Below, in pieces: positions 15,448 through 26,118 of a DNA stretch of 64,000 nucleotides. The stretch is from Bacteroidales bacterium (GTDB taxonomy: Bacteria; Bacteroidota; Bacteroidia; Bacteroidales; VadinHA17). Position 1 is the stretch's first letter. The number at the start of each line of letters is the position of its first letter. The notes under the pieces are model-generated. The model ran no database searches, had not been told where the DNA came from, and saw only the letters and a list, made by a program, of their open reading frames with translations. The position numbers and the translations under genes are program-made. The stretch covers positions 124,001-188,000 of the forward strand of contig JARGFQ010000002.1 in the NCBI GenBank assembly GCA_029210565.1, read 5' to 3'.

Positions 15448-17103
15448 ATGCTGACACTCGACTGGATCGTTCTGGGGGCGTTTGTCCTCGCACTGATTGT
15501 CTTCATCGTGCTTGCTGTCAGATCAAAGAGCAAGACATCAAGCGACTATTTTCTTGCCGGGCGTGATGCCACCTGGATAGCCATCGGAGCCTCGATCTTT
15601 GCTTCCAATATCGGTTCCGAGCATCTTGTGGGGCTGGCAGGCGCAGGTGCCTCATCCGGTATGGCCATGGCACACTGGGAGATGCACGGCTGGCTCATAT
15701 TGATTTTGGGCTGGCTCTTTGTGCCTTTCTATGCGCGCAGCGGGGTATTCACCATGCCCGAGTTCCTTGAGAGGCGCTATAACAAAGCGTCACGGTCGGT
15801 ACTCTCAATAATATCTCTTGTCAGTTATGTTCTGACGAAGGTGGCAGTCACCGTCTATGCCGGCGGAGTGGTATTCAAGGATGTCTTCGGCATAGAGTCG
15901 ATGTGGGGCATTGATTTCTTCTGGATCAGTGCCATCGGGCTGGTAGTCATCACCGGCATCTACACTGCACTGGGGGGTATGAGGGCAGTGTTGTGGACCT
16001 CGGTACTGCAGACGCCGATCCTGCTTGCCGGTTCAATAGCAGTCCTGATTGCCGGCCTGATCAAGGTTGGAGGATGGGATGAGCTGATGCATATATGCCG
16101 TGCCGTACCCGTAAACGAATATGGTGACACCATGACCCAGCTTATCAGGTCGCCCAAGGATCCTACATTCCCGTGGACCGGTGTGCTGCTCGGCTCTGCC
16201 ATCATCGGATTCTGGTACTGGTGTACTGACCAGTACATCGTTCAGCGTGTCCTTTCGGGGCGCGATCAGACACAGGCACGTCGCGGAGCTATCTTCGGCG
16301 GTTTCCTGAAGCTGACACCTGTCTTTATCTTCCTCATCCCCGGCATGATAGCATATGCCCTTGATCAGCAGGGAGTCATTCATCTTACCAGCTCTGACTC
16401 GGCATTTTCGACTCTTATCAAGGAGCTGCTCCCTATTGGTTTCAAAGGACTGGTTGTCGGGGGGATTCTGGCGGCGCTGATGAGTTCGCTGGCATCCCTC
16501 TTCAACTCCTCGGCGGCACTATTTACAATCGACTTCTACCAGAAGTACAAGCCAAAGGCTCCCGAGGCAGAGCTTGTCAGAGTAGGGCGGATAGCCACAG
16601 TAGTGGTGGTGATACTGGGGATACTCTGGATACCTGTCATGAGGAGTATAGGCAAGGTGCTCTATGCATACCTGCAGGATGTTCAGTCTCTGCTGGCCCC
16701 CGGCATCGCCGCGGCATTCCTGCTGGGTATACTATCTAAAAAGGTTACTCCTGCAGCAGGACTGACGGGATTGCTTACCGGGTTCACCATTGGCATGTTC
16801 CGCCTTATCTTCACAGTGTTCAAGGGATTTCTGGATGCTGACGGCGTCATTTACCAGGTCTTCGTAGGCACCAACTGGCTGCATTATGAGATCGTAAACT
16901 TTGCTATTGTAATAGTTACAATGATAATTGTGAGCTACTTCACTCCAAGAATTGCAGAGCATAAGATAGCGGGTCTGTATCTCGGGTCTGCGTCAGCAGA
17001 GGAGAAAGCCCTCACACGGGCCAGCTGGAACAAATGGGATGTCATCACCTCTGTTGTCATCATTACGGTGATCATTGTATTCTACGCCTATTTTTGGAAT
17101 TAA
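15448..17103 (+). CDS. Sodium/solute symporter (SSS family), probable L-arabinose importer
   Basis: A 551-residue membrane protein with about 14 hydrophobic segments. It has the SSS/SglT signature: 'DYFLAGRDATWIAIGASIFASNIGSEHLVG' near the N-terminus, 'GGMRAVLWTSVLQT', 'TDQYIVQRVLSGRD' and 'ALMSSLASLFNSSAALFTIDFY'. These are the sodium-coupled sugar symporter motifs, and SGLT-like proteins carry sugar plus sodium across the inner membrane. It is the first gene of an operon with araA, araR, araD and araB and lies downstream of a proposed AraR operator. Arabinose is therefore the likely substrate, by context rather than from residues. Confidence 0.88.
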   Translation: MLTLDWIVLGAFVLALIVFIVLAVRSKSKTSSDYFLAGRDATWIAIGASIFASNIGSEHLVGLAGAGASSGMAMAHWEMHGWLILILGWLFVPFYARSGVFTMPEFLERRYNKASRSVLSIISLVSYVLTKVAVTVYAGGVVFKDVFGIESMWGIDFFWISAIGLVVITGIYTALGGMRAVLWTSVLQTPILLAGSIAVLIAGLIKVGGWDELMHICRAVPVNEYGDTMTQLIRSPKDPTFPWTGVLLGSAIIGFWYWCTDQYIVQRVLSGRDQTQARRGAIFGGFLKLTPVFIFLIPGMIAYALDQQGVIHLTSSDSAFSTLIKELLPIGFKGLVVGGILAALMSSLASLFNSSAALFTIDFYQKYKPKAPEAELVRVGRIATVVVVILGILWIPVMRSIGKVLYAYLQDVQSLLAPGIAAAFLLGILSKKVTPAAGLTGLLTGFTIGMFRLIFTVFKGFLDADGVIYQVFVGTNWLHYEIVNFAIVIVTMIIVSYFTPRIAEHKIAGLYLGSASAEEKALTRASWNKWDVITSVVIITVIIVFYAYFWN

Positions 17104-17134
17104 GAAATAAAGACTAAATCATATACCATAAGAA

Positions 17135-18619
17135 ATGAAAAGCAAAAAAGTTGAACTGTGGTTCATCACAGGCAGCCAGCATCTATATGGTGAGGAGACA
17201 CTGAAGCAGGTCGAATCCGATTCAGGAACCATTGCCAGGGCCCTTGACAGGTCAGACGACATACCGGTTAATGTCGTTTTCAAGCCGGTGCTGACAACTG
17301 CCGACGCCATTACCTCAATCTGTCTGGAAGCCAACAACTCGCCTGACTGTGCCGGGCTTATTGCATGGATGCATACTTTTTCGCCTGCAAAGATGTGGAT
17401 ATCAGGGCTAAAAAGACTCCACAAGCCTCTGCTGCATTTCCATACGCAGTTTAACCGCGACATACCCTGGTCTGAGATCGATATGGACTTCATGAACCTG
17501 AACCAGTCGGCGCACGGCGACCGTGAGTTCGGATACATCTGTTCACGCCTGAGGCTTGAGCGCAAGGTTGTTGTGGGTCACTGGCAGGATAAGGAGGTGC
17601 TCAGGGCCATTGGAGTATGGTCGCGTGCTGCCATGGCGGCTCTCGATGCACGCTCGCTTAAAGTGGCGCGGTTTGGCGATAACATGAGGGATGTGGCTGT
17701 CACTGAGGGAAATAAGGTTTCTGCGCAGCTTCAGCTTGAATACCAGGTACACGGCTTTGGTGTGGGTGACCTTGCTGATGCAGTCAGCAAGGTATCGGAT
17801 AAACAGGTCAACGCATTGGTCAAAGAGTACGGTGATGAGTACAATGCACCGGCAAAAGTCCTTTCCGAACCTGCAATCAGGGAGGCAGCCAGGATTGAGG
17901 CCGGCATGCGCGCTTTCCTTGAGAAGGGAGGCTTCAAGGCTTTCACCACCACCTTTGAGGACCTGCACGGGCTGGTTCAGTTACCCGGACTGGCTGTACA
18001 GAGGCTCATGGCTGACGGTTACGGTTTCGGCGCCGAGGGCGACTGGAAGACGGCAGCCCTGTTGCGTTCAATGAAGGTCATGGCAGCGGGGCTTAAGGGC
18101 GGAACCTCTTTCATGGAAGATTATACCTATCATCTCGATCCAAAAAATATGGCTGTCCTTGGAGCTCACATGCTCGAGGTATGTCCCTCCATTGCCAGGG
18201 GCAAACCGACTCTCGAGGTGCACCCTCTCGGAATAGGCGGCAAGGCAGATCCGGCGCGACTGATCTTCAGAACAGGCACCGGCAATGCCATTGTAGCATC
18301 AATGGTCCAGATGGGCGACCGCTTTAGGCTCATCGTCAACTCCATGAAGGTGGTCGAGTGCCCTCCTATGCCAAAACTGCCGGTGGCAAGTGTTTTGTGG
18401 AAGCCCGATCCTGACCTGAAAACTGCAGCAACAGCATGGATCTATGCCGGGGGAGCGCATCATACCGGGTTCAGCCAGGCACTTACTGCAGAGCATATTG
18501 CTGACTTCGCCTCAATGACAGGCACGGAGTTCGTGCTTATTGACGGCAGGTGTGACATTGAGCAGTTTAAAAAAGAACTGAGGTGGAATGACATTTACTA
18601 TCATCTGAACATGGGATGA
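17135..18619 (+). CDS. araA: L-arabinose isomerase
   Basis: A 494-residue enzyme matching the AraA family in length (about 500). The N-terminus '[13 protein letters not shown]' is diagnostic. The metal and catalytic residues are visible: Glu301 in 'GFGAEGDWK', Glu328 in 'SFMEDYTYH', His345 in 'GAHMLEVCP', and the His pair 442-443 in 'GGAHHTGFS'. It converts L-arabinose to L-ribulose using manganese, in the cytoplasm, the first intracellular step. It starts 31 bp after the symporter gene and overlaps araR by 4 bp (ATGA). Confidence 0.97.
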   Translation: MKSKKVELWFITGSQHLYGEETLKQVESDSGTIARALDRSDDIPVNVVFKPVLTTADAITSICLEANNSPDCAGLIAWMHTFSPAKMWISGLKRLHKPLLHFHTQFNRDIPWSEIDMDFMNLNQSAHGDREFGYICSRLRLERKVVVGHWQDKEVLRAIGVWSRAAMAALDARSLKVARFGDNMRDVAVTEGNKVSAQLQLEYQVHGFGVGDLADAVSKVSDKQVNALVKEYGDEYNAPAKVLSEPAIREAARIEAGMRAFLEKGGFKAFTTTFEDLHGLVQLPGLAVQRLMADGYGFGAEGDWKTAALLRSMKVMAAGLKGGTSFMEDYTYHLDPKNMAVLGAHMLEVCPSIARGKPTLEVHPLGIGGKADPARLIFRTGTGNAIVASMVQMGDRFRLIVNSMKVVECPPMPKLPVASVLWKPDPDLKTAATAWIYAGGAHHTGFSQALTAEHIADFASMTGTEFVLIDGRCDIEQFKKELRWNDIYYHLNMG

Positions 18620-19323
18620 AGATCCATTTATATTCCAGGCATCCAAGGCATTATCTTGCTGTAGACTGCATAATCTTCGGATATGATATCACGGAGAAGG
18701 AGCTCAAATTGCTTCTGATAAAGAGGAGCTTTGAGCCGGCTCTGGGTCAGTGGTCGCTTGCAGGAGGCTTTGTGCAGGAGGAAGAGAGCCTTGACGATGC
18801 TGCATGCAGGGTGCTCTGCAGCCTGACAGGTCTCTCTGACCTGTACATGGAACAGCTCTACACATATGGCGAGACAGATCGTGACCCGGGCGCCAGGGTG
18901 ATATCAACAGCTTACTTCGCACTCATCGGCATACATGACCTGGACCCTGAGATAAGAAGGAAGAACGGAGCCCACTGGAGATCGATATCAAACCTCCCGG
19001 AACTGATCTTTGATCATCATAAAATGGTTGACAGGGCTCTCAAGGAACTGGTGGAGAAAGTAAAGGTGAGACCGATAGGCTTTGAGCTTCTTCCCGAAAA
19101 ATTTACCCTTGTGCAGCTCCAGAACCTTTATGAAGCCATTTACCTGAGGCCGATAGATAAACGTAATTTCAGGAAGAAGATCCTGTCTATGGAGCTCCTT
19201 GAGAAACAGGAAGAGAAGGAGAAAGAGACATCAAAGAAGGGGGCCTGGTATTACAGGTTCAACGAAGCCAAATACAAGGAGCTGGCCAGAAACGGCTTCT
19301 TTTTCAACCTTGCCGTTAGCTGA
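18616..19323 (+). CDS. araR: AraR, Nudix-fold transcriptional regulator of arabinose use
   Basis: A 235-residue protein with an N-terminal Nudix fold (about 10-145) and a C-terminal winged helix (about 155-232, '[28 protein letters not shown]'). The Nudix box is degenerate. After '[18 protein letters not shown]' the catalytic R-E-x2-E-E pattern reads 'RVLCSLTGL', so pyrophosphohydrolase activity is unlikely. That architecture is that of the NrtR-related AraR described in Bacteroides, where L-arabinose binding to the dead Nudix domain releases DNA. The ATG overlaps the araA stop (ATGA), which implies translational coupling. Proposed operators lie at 15077, 25934, 25999 and 35186. Confidence 0.92.
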   Translation: MKIHLYSRHPRHYLAVDCIIFGYDITEKELKLLLIKRSFEPALGQWSLAGGFVQEEESLDDAACRVLCSLTGLSDLYMEQLYTYGETDRDPGARVISTAYFALIGIHDLDPEIRRKNGAHWRSISNLPELIFDHHKMVDRALKELVEKVKVRPIGFELLPEKFTLVQLQNLYEAIYLRPIDKRNFRKKILSMELLEKQEEKEKETSKKGAWYYRFNEAKYKELARNGFFFNLAVS

Positions 19324-19367
19324 GTGAGTGGCTTTAACGGCGGGCATAACACTCAAACAACAGCATC

Positions 19368-20057
19368 ATGCTCGAAAAACTTAAGGAGGATGTGTACAGG
19401 GCTAACCTTGAACTGGTAAAGCACGGACTGGTGATAATGACTTTCGGAAATGTCAGCGGGTTTGACAGGGATTCGGGATTGGTGGTCATCAAGCCATCGG
19501 GTGTAGCCTACAGTGAGATGACAGTCAATGACATGGTGGTCACTGATATCGACGGGAATGTTGTGGAGGGAACCTTAAACCCTTCAACAGATACGCCCAC
19601 CCACCTTGCCCTTTACAGGTCGTTCCCGGAGCTGGGAGGTGTTGTTCACACCCACTCGACCCACGCCACAGCATGGGCCCAGGCCGGCAGGGCGATACCC
19701 TGCCTGGGCACAACCCACGCCGACTATTTTTACGGTCCGGTGCCGGTGACCAGGAGGCTTACAGCCGGGGAAACGGAGACAGACTATGAGTATAATACGG
19801 GTCTGGTGATAGCGGAAGCAGTTGCAGGCAGGGATCCCTTGTCCATGCCTGCCGTGCTTGTCAATTCACACGGTCCTTTCACATGGGGTGTCACACCGGC
19901 CATCGCCGTCCATAATGCCGTTATTCTGGAAGAGGTGGCCCGGATGGCGCTCCTCTCTGTAAGCCTGGCCCCGCCGCAGGAGATCGACAGTCACCTACTG
20001 GACAAGCATTATCTGCGGAAGCACGGAAAGAATGCCTATTACGGTCAGAAAAAATAA
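19368..20057 (+). CDS. araD: L-ribulose-5-phosphate 4-epimerase
   Basis: A 229-residue class II aldolase/epimerase, the usual AraD length. Residues: Asp75 in 'STDTPTH', zinc ligands His94 and His96 in 'VVHTHSTHA', third ligand His168 in 'NSHGPFTWG', and '[16 protein letters not shown]' of the active site. It converts L-ribulose 5-phosphate to D-xylulose 5-phosphate, which feeds the pentose phosphate pathway. It lies 44 bp after araR and just before araB. Confidence 0.96.
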   Translation: MLEKLKEDVYRANLELVKHGLVIMTFGNVSGFDRDSGLVVIKPSGVAYSEMTVNDMVVTDIDGNVVEGTLNPSTDTPTHLALYRSFPELGGVVHTHSTHATAWAQAGRAIPCLGTTHADYFYGPVPVTRRLTAGETETDYEYNTGLVIAEAVAGRDPLSMPAVLVNSHGPFTWGVTPAIAVHNAVILEEVARMALLSVSLAPPQEIDSHLLDKHYLRKHGKNAYYGQKK

Positions 20058-20076
20058 TTTATTAAAGACAAATCAT

Positions 20077-21744
20077 ATGCATAAATATTCAATAGGTGTA
20101 GATTTCGGGACGCTATCGGGCAGAGCCGTTCTGGTTGATACGACTACCGGAGAAGAGGTAGCTGTTGCCGTTCATGACTATTCTCACGGGGTGATGGATG
20201 AGAAGCTCCCTGACGGCACTCCTCTGGGTGTCGACTGGGCCCTTCAGCACCCGCAGGATTATCTTGATGTGTTCCGCGTTACCGTTCCGGCTGTGATGAA
20301 GATGGCCTCGGTGGTTCCGGAACAGATAGCGGGCCTGGGGATCGACTTTACGGCCTGTACCATGCTGCCGGTGACGGCCGGCGGCACTCCGCTCTGTTTC
20401 ATGGATGAATTTAAAAGCAGGCCCAATGCCTGGGTGAAACTCTGGAAGCACCATGCCGCCCAGGATGAGGCCAACAGGCTCAATGCAATAGCCGCAGAGA
20501 GAGGTGAGAAGTTCCTCAGCCGCTACGGAGGCAAGATATCATCCGAATGGCTGATACCAAAGATATGGCAGACGGTTAATGAGGATCCAGGGATATACGA
20601 TGCCGCCGCACGTTTCATAGAAGCTGCCGACTGGGTTGTATGGCAGCTGACCGGCGGGGAGACACGTAATACCTGTACCGCCGGGTATAAGGCGATATGG
20701 CACAAACATTACGGCTATCCTTCCGGTGACTTTTTCAAAGCCCTGCACCCCGGGATGGAGAATCTCGTTGATGAAAAGCTGTCGCGTAATCTCCTGCCTG
20801 TCGGAACAAAGGCAGGCGTAATCTCTCCTGCCGCGTCAAAGCTTACGGGGCTGAAAGAAGGAATAGCCGTGGCTGTCGCCAACGTTGACGCTCATGTTTC
20901 TATCCCTGCAGTGGGCATTACATCCTCCGGGAAAATGCTGGCAATAATAGGCACCTCAACATGTCATATGCTTTTAGGCGATACAGAGAAGGAGGTGCCG
21001 GGCATGTGCGGCGTGGTTGAAGACGGCATCATTGAAGGATTCTTTGGTTATGAGGCGGGTCAGAGCTGTGTGGGAGATCACTTCCAGTGGTTCGTCGAAA
21101 ATTGCACTCCTGCAGAATACAGGGCTGAGGCAGACAAGAGGGGCATTGATCTTCATGCTTTGCTTACGGAAAAGGCTGCATTGCTGAAGCCGGGAGAGAG
21201 CGGGCTGGTAGCCCTCGACTGGTGGAACGGTAACAGGTCGGTGCTGGTTGATGTTGACCTCACCGGCATGATAGTGGGGATGTCGCTGACAACAAGGCCC
21301 GAGGAGATCTATCGTGCACTCATTGAAGCCACGGCCTATGGCACAAGGATGATCATCGATACCTTCGAAGAGAATGGCGTGCCGGTAGAGGAGTTCTATG
21401 CTGCCGGAGGCATTGCCGAAAAGAACCCGTTTGTGATGCAGATCTATGCCGATGTCATCAACAGGGAGATAAAGATCTCCGGATCAACGCAGGCGCCTGC
21501 ACTGGGCTCGGCAATGTTCGGCGCCGTGGCTGCGGGAAGGGCAGCCGGCGGTTTTGACACCATACAGGAGGCTGCCGCCGTCATGGCAAAGGTCAAGGAT
21601 TACTCCTACAGGCCGGTGGCTGAAAATGCGCGGACCTATGACAGGCTGTTTGCCGAATACCGGGAAATACATGATTATTTTGGCCGTGGGGCCAATGATG
21701 TCATGAAGCGGCTGAAACAGATCAAAAAGGAGGCCAGAAAATGA
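20077..21744 (+). CDS. araB: L-ribulokinase
   Basis: A 555-residue FGGY-family kinase, close to the usual 560-570. The N-terminal phosphate loop is '[17 protein letters not shown]'. '[13 protein letters not shown]'-type sequence ('[13 protein letters not shown]') and '[10 protein letters not shown]' are ribulokinase-typical, as is the C-terminal '[19 protein letters not shown]'. It phosphorylates L-ribulose with ATP. I start at the ATG at 20077, which fits the family N-terminus and lies 19 bp after araD. An upstream in-frame start at 20032 would overlap araD. The stop overlaps the next gene by 4 bp (ATGA). Confidence 0.96.
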   Translation: MHKYSIGVDFGTLSGRAVLVDTTTGEEVAVAVHDYSHGVMDEKLPDGTPLGVDWALQHPQDYLDVFRVTVPAVMKMASVVPEQIAGLGIDFTACTMLPVTAGGTPLCFMDEFKSRPNAWVKLWKHHAAQDEANRLNAIAAERGEKFLSRYGGKISSEWLIPKIWQTVNEDPGIYDAAARFIEAADWVVWQLTGGETRNTCTAGYKAIWHKHYGYPSGDFFKALHPGMENLVDEKLSRNLLPVGTKAGVISPAASKLTGLKEGIAVAVANVDAHVSIPAVGITSSGKMLAIIGTSTCHMLLGDTEKEVPGMCGVVEDGIIEGFFGYEAGQSCVGDHFQWFVENCTPAEYRAEADKRGIDLHALLTEKAALLKPGESGLVALDWWNGNRSVLVDVDLTGMIVGMSLTTRPEEIYRALIEATAYGTRMIIDTFEENGVPVEEFYAAGGIAEKNPFVMQIYADVINREIKISGSTQAPALGSAMFGAVAAGRAAGGFDTIQEAAAVMAKVKDYSYRPVAENARTYDRLFAEYREIHDYFGRGANDVMKRLKQIKKEARK

Positions 21745-23708
21745 AGACAGGATTTTTGCCCTGCGTGATGGCAGTACTTTTACTGGGCTCCTGCGCTGGC
21801 AGGGCCGGGGAGGAGAAACCGGAGCAATGGCTTAATACTCCTGCCTTCATTGATGTGATGATCAGCGACGGATTCTGGTCGCCCATGATCGAACGCAACA
21901 GGGTGAAGACCATACCTTATGTCTTCAGGCAGTGTGAGCTTACGGGACGCATAGACAACTTCGCCGTTGCCGGGGGACTGAAGAAGGGGAAACACACGGG
22001 TGCGAGGTACAACGACTCTGACGTGTTCAAGATCATTGAGGGAGCCTGTTACTCGCTGATGGAGACCCCTGACCCTGAGCTTCGCGGGTATGTCGACAGC
22101 CTGATCACGCTGATCGCCGCTGCACAGGAGGATGACGGCTATCTTTATACCACCCGTACCATTGACCCTGTCAACATGGCTCCCGGGGCAGGGAGTGAGA
22201 GATGGATCGACGAGCGCGTGAGCCATGAGTTATATAACGTTGGACACATGTATGAGGCGGCTGTGGCCCATCACCAGGCGACAGGATCCCGAACCTTCCT
22301 CGACGTTGCACTGAAGAATGCCGAACTGATCTACCGGGAGTTCGGATGGGGCAGGAGGGAGATTGCCCCCGGCCACCAGGAGATTGAGATCGGGCTGATA
22401 AAACTGCACAGGCTGACAGGCGACAGGCGGTGGCTTGAGCTGGCCCAGTTCTTTATTGACGTGCGTGGCAGGCCCGGCGAATATATACGTCATCCCGACA
22501 CGAGCAGGTTCAGGGTCTACAACGACTCTGTCTACCTGCAGATGCACATGCCGGTGATGGAGCAGACCGAAGCCGTTGGCCATGCTGTCAGGGGAGGATA
22601 CATGTGTGCTGCAATGGCTGACCTCTCGGAAGCCACGGGATACAACCGCTATCTCGAGGCGTCGCAAAGGATATGGGAAGATGTCACGCAGAAAAAGATA
22701 TACATCACCGGCGGCATAGGCTCAAAAGAGTACGGTGAAGCTTTCGGTGAGCCCTATGAGCTTCCGAACATGGAGGCTTATACCGAGACCTGCGCATCGG
22801 TTGCCAATGTGTTCTGGAACCACCGGCTCTACAGGGCTACGGGTGATGCAAAGTACCTTGACGTGCTTGAGCGTACTCTTTATAACGGGCTGATATCAGG
22901 CATAAGCAACGACGGCTGTCATTTTTTCTATACCAACCCTCTTGAGTCGGACGGCAGCTTTGAGCGTGCCGGGTGGTTCGACTGCTCATGCTGCCCAGTA
23001 AACGTCGCCCGCTTCATGCCGGCACTGAAGCAATATGTCTGGTCGATATCGGACGACGGCATAAACGTGAACCTCTTTATCAGCTCGGAAGCCAGGGTGG
23101 CTGCCGGTGCCGGGGAGATAACCCTGAGGCAGGAGACGGAATACCCATGGAAGGGCGATGTAAGAATAGAGGTTGATCCTGACAGCGACGGAAACAGGTT
23201 CAGCCTGCGCGTGCGCATACCGGCATGGACCGGCGATGAGCCTTTTGAAGGCGGGCTGTACAGGTATCTGACACCGGAGGAAGGCAAGGTGCAGATAACG
23301 GTGAACGGCAAGAAAACTGCTGTCAGGCCTGACGACGGTTTTGCGGTCATTGAGAGAAGATGGAACAGAGGAGATGTTGTGGAGGTTGTTTTGCCCATGG
23401 TGCCCCGGTTCATCACGGCACGGGAAGAGGTGAAGACCGACAGCGGAAGGGTGGCACTGGGATACGGTCCGCTGGTATACTGCCTGGAGGAGGCAGACAA
23501 CGGCCCGGTCAGGGAACTGACCGTGAAGCCTGATGCGGATATTGAATTCACATATGTGCCTGAGCTGCCAGGTGGAGTCGGTACCCTCACCTTTACGGCA
23601 ATAACACCTGAGGGAATGGAGCAGAAGGTAAAGGCCGTTCCCTACTATTCGTGGAACAACAGGGGCAGTGGCGAGATGACTGTCTGGATGAAAACGAAAA
23701 AACAGTAA
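21741..23708 (+). CDS. GH127 beta-L-arabinofuranosidase, lipoprotein
   Basis: A 655-residue enzyme with lipobox 'LLLGSC' (Cys18). GH127 fold: an (alpha/alpha)6 barrel, then C-terminal beta domains. The zinc/nucleophile cluster known from HypBA1 is conserved: Glu349 and Cys351 in 'YTETCASV', Cys417 and Cys418 in 'FDCSCCPVN'. Members release beta-L-arabinofuranose, for example from hydroxyproline-linked arabino-oligosaccharides or side chains of complex pectin. There is no acidic surface-export signal after the lipobox, so a periplasmic location is likely. It overlaps araB by 4 bp, so arabinose release and catabolism are expressed together. Confidence 0.9.
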   Translation: MKTGFLPCVMAVLLLGSCAGRAGEEKPEQWLNTPAFIDVMISDGFWSPMIERNRVKTIPYVFRQCELTGRIDNFAVAGGLKKGKHTGARYNDSDVFKIIEGACYSLMETPDPELRGYVDSLITLIAAAQEDDGYLYTTRTIDPVNMAPGAGSERWIDERVSHELYNVGHMYEAAVAHHQATGSRTFLDVALKNAELIYREFGWGRREIAPGHQEIEIGLIKLHRLTGDRRWLELAQFFIDVRGRPGEYIRHPDTSRFRVYNDSVYLQMHMPVMEQTEAVGHAVRGGYMCAAMADLSEATGYNRYLEASQRIWEDVTQKKIYITGGIGSKEYGEAFGEPYELPNMEAYTETCASVANVFWNHRLYRATGDAKYLDVLERTLYNGLISGISNDGCHFFYTNPLESDGSFERAGWFDCSCCPVNVARFMPALKQYVWSISDDGINVNLFISSEARVAAGAGEITLRQETEYPWKGDVRIEVDPDSDGNRFSLRVRIPAWTGDEPFEGGLYRYLTPEEGKVQITVNGKKTAVRPDDGFAVIERRWNRGDVVEVVLPMVPRFITAREEVKTDSGRVALGYGPLVYCLEEADNGPVRELTVKPDADIEFTYVPELPGGVGTLTFTAITPEGMEQKVKAVPYYSWNNRGSGEMTVWMKTKKQ

Positions 23709-23711
23709 ACG

Positions 23712-25679
23712 ATGCAAAAAACAGGAAGAATTTTCATTGCGGCGGCTATAGTGCTGATGGTCGCGTCATCATGCAGCCGCAAGATGGCAGATGATAACTA
23801 CCCTATCCGGCCAGTGCCCTTCACCTCGGTGAAGATGACAGATAACTTCTGGGCACCGCGTATCCGGAAAAATCATGAGGTAACCATAACCATTGCCTTC
23901 GGGTACTGCGAGTCAACCGGCAGGGTGAAGAACTTCGAGATAGCCGGCGGTCTTGATACCGGGGCGTTTCAGACAATATACCCGTTTGACGACTCCGATG
24001 TCACGAAGATCATAGAGGGCGCAGCCTATTCATTGCAGACATTTCCCGATCCTGAACTGGAGGCGAATGTGGACTCGCTGATATGGAAGATCGGCCTCGC
24101 CCAGGAGGATGACGGATATCTCTATACAAACCGCACCATTGCGGAGATGGGCTTTGGTAAGATCCACGAATGGGCAGAGGGAGAGAGATGGGGCAGGACC
24201 AACATTCTCAGCCATGAGCTTTATAACCTGGGGCACATGTACGAGGCAGCCGTGGCATACTATCAGGCAACAGGCAAGAGGGAACTGCTTGACATCTCCC
24301 TTAAGTCGGCTGATCTGGCAGACAAGGATTTCGGCTTGGATGCCTTTGTGAGCTATCCGGGTCACCAGGTGATTGAGATGGGCCTGGTCAAACTGTACAG
24401 GGTGACAGGCGAAAGGAGATATCTTGACCTTGCCAAATTTTTTCTCGATGCACGCGGTACCAGTGAAGACGGTGATGAATATGCTCAGAGCCACATGAAG
24501 GTGGTGGACCAGACTGAGGCTGTGGGCCATTCTGTGCGAGCAACATATATGTACTCAGGCATGGCTGACGTGGCTTCCATCCTCAAGGATGAGGAGTATG
24601 TCAATGCCATTACCAGGATATGGGAGGACCTGGTCCACCGCAAGATGTACATCACCGGTGGCATCGGTGCGAGCGGCGGCAACGAGGGCTTTGCCGAACC
24701 GTACCATCTCCCGAACATGACGGCATACTGTGAGACATGCGCATCGATAGGCAGTATCTTCTTCAACCACAGGATGTTCTCGATGCACGGTGAGGGCAGG
24801 TACTTTGACATCCTGGAAAAGACACTTTACAACGGGGCTCTCTCCGGGGTCAGCCTCTCAGGCGACAGGTTCTTCTATCCCAATCCCCTCGAGTCCGACG
24901 GCCGGCATGAGAGGTCACCGTGGTTTGGCTGTGCATGCTGCCCGTCAAACATATGCCGGTTCATCCCGGCCATACCGGGTTATATCTATTCTGTTACCGA
25001 CGATGACCTCTACGTTAACCTCTTTGCCTCAAACGAGGCTGGGATAAGCATTGGCAAAAACATTGTGACCGTCACCCAACAGACCGACTACCCCTGGGAC
25101 GGAAAGGTGACCATGACGGTAAGCCCGGAGAAGGAGGGGAAGTTCGCGTTGCATATCCGCATTCCGGGCTGGGCCCGCAATGAGGCTATACCCGGGGGAC
25201 TGTACCGGTTTGGTGACAGTGTGGCTGAAGAGTACTCGCTGCTGGTTAACGGGGAGGCTCCGGAGAGCGACATGATTGACGGCTATGTCACAGTTACACG
25301 GAAATGGGAAAAAGGCGACAGGGTGGAACTCTATCTCCCCATGCCTGTCAGAACTGTTGTTGCAGATGAGAGGGTCAGGGAAGACGAGGGTAAGTATGCC
25401 GTGCAGAGGGGACCGCTGATGTTCTGTGCCGAGTGGCCTGACAACGCCGGAGGTCATGTGCTGGGACTGGTGGTGGATGAGAAGCCTGAGTTTACAACTG
25501 AATTCAGGGCTGATCTGCTTAACGGCACGCAGGTGATTTCCACAAAGGCCAGACAGGCGACAGGAGACCTTGACGGAACGGCTTCACCGGGCGATTATAA
25601 TGAACTGATGCTGATTCCTTATCACCTGTGGAACAATCGTGGCCCCGGTGAAATGAAGATATGGCTTCCCTACAGATAG
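23712..25679 (+). CDS. Second GH127 beta-L-arabinofuranosidase, lipoprotein
   Basis: A 655-residue paralogue of the preceding gene, 3 bp downstream. Lipobox 'MVASSC' (Cys21). The catalytic cluster is retained: 'YCETCASIG' and 'FGCACCPSN'. 'FWAPRIRKNHEVT', 'DDSDVTKIIEGAAYSL' and '[14 protein letters not shown]' align with the first copy, but the sequence has diverged clearly and it carries a Gly/Asp-rich variation around residues 245-260. The two enzymes probably differ in linkage or aglycone preference. It is the last gene of the arabinose operon. A weak 7-bp inverted repeat (25680-25718) follows the stop. Confidence 0.9.
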   Translation: MQKTGRIFIAAAIVLMVASSCSRKMADDNYPIRPVPFTSVKMTDNFWAPRIRKNHEVTITIAFGYCESTGRVKNFEIAGGLDTGAFQTIYPFDDSDVTKIIEGAAYSLQTFPDPELEANVDSLIWKIGLAQEDDGYLYTNRTIAEMGFGKIHEWAEGERWGRTNILSHELYNLGHMYEAAVAYYQATGKRELLDISLKSADLADKDFGLDAFVSYPGHQVIEMGLVKLYRVTGERRYLDLAKFFLDARGTSEDGDEYAQSHMKVVDQTEAVGHSVRATYMYSGMADVASILKDEEYVNAITRIWEDLVHRKMYITGGIGASGGNEGFAEPYHLPNMTAYCETCASIGSIFFNHRMFSMHGEGRYFDILEKTLYNGALSGVSLSGDRFFYPNPLESDGRHERSPWFGCACCPSNICRFIPAIPGYIYSVTDDDLYVNLFASNEAGISIGKNIVTVTQQTDYPWDGKVTMTVSPEKEGKFALHIRIPGWARNEAIPGGLYRFGDSVAEEYSLLVNGEAPESDMIDGYVTVTRKWEKGDRVELYLPMPVRTVVADERVREDEGKYAVQRGPLMFCAEWPDNAGGHVLGLVVDEKPEFTTEFRADLLNGTQVISTKARQATGDLDGTASPGDYNELMLIPYHLWNNRGPGEMKIWLPYR

Positions 25680-25904
25680 ATGAGCGCCATGCCGACACCC
25701 GCAACCGCTATCGCTCATACGTCCACTGTGACGGGAAGCATGCATAACAGGGCCCTCACAGCCATCAATGACCAGGCTGAAACCGCAAACTCAACAAGGA
25801 GTTTTCATCGGGAACAGATGAAGCAGTTATTGAATGATAACTAATTATAGCGTTATTTAAATCGTTTGCAAAAAACTTATGCAAAATAATGCCCATGTAA
25901 AAAA

Positions 25905-25923
25905 TTATGCATAAATTGCATAA
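25905..25923. promoter_or_regulatory. 19-bp inverted repeat, second regulator site
   Basis: TTATGCATAAATTGCATAA has perfect 7-bp arms around TAAAT. Its core TGCATAAATTGCAT (25908-25921) is repeated exactly at 15101-15114. It lies 43 bp upstream of the minus-7 box, a position typical of activators. Confidence 0.55.
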
Positions 25924-25933
25924 GAAAGAACAA

Positions 25934-25948
25934 GTGTATATTTTACAT
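25934..25948. promoter_or_regulatory. Proposed AraR operator 1 of the Sus-type operon
   Basis: GTGTATATTTTACAT is one mismatch from GTGTA-N5-TACAC. It sits where the minus-33 element of the promoter at 25966 would be. Confidence 0.55.
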
Positions 25949-25965
25949 TAATTAAAATTTATATT

Positions 25966-25973
25966 TAATTTTG
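25966..25973 (+). promoter_or_regulatory. TAnnTTTG minus-7 box of the Sus-type operon
   Basis: TAATTTTG, predicted start of transcription near 25980, between the two proposed AraR operators. The leader to the ATG at 26119 is about 140 nt. Confidence 0.55.
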
Positions 25974-25998
25974 TAAGGTATTTTTCCTGTTTAAAGAA

Positions 25999-26013
25999 GT
26001 GTAAAATTTACAC
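25999..26013. promoter_or_regulatory. Proposed AraR operator 2 of the Sus-type operon
   Basis: GTGTAAAATTTACAC is a perfect 15-bp palindrome with one central base, placed about 20 bp after the predicted transcription start. This is a typical repressor position. Confidence 0.65.
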
Positions 26014-26118
26014 GTATGTGGTGGTGGAGTTAGGAGTATTGTCTTATCAGTAAGATGCGTATAATGCAAAAATATCACAGAAATAACACCCTGATTATTC
26101 TAACCAACCTCATTCAAA

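Larger units (their letters stand above)
25680..26118. other. 439-bp regulatory gap between the arabinose operon and the Sus-type operon
   Basis: Noncoding. The left half contains a weak inverted repeat right after the GH127 stop. The right half (from about 25850) is very AT-rich and carries the palindrome, two proposed AraR operators and the promoter listed separately, plus an extra half-site TTATGCA at 25877-25883. Confidence 0.6.

Noticed and set aside
22928..23717. Long antisense frames (over 200 codons) opposite the first GH127 gene
   Set aside because: No domains or plausible starts; typical by-products of codon bias in a long GC-rich gene.
25680..25718. Hairpin ATGAGCG/CGCTCAT after the second GH127 gene as terminator
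   Set aside because: Only 7 bp with a 25-nt loop and no T-run.
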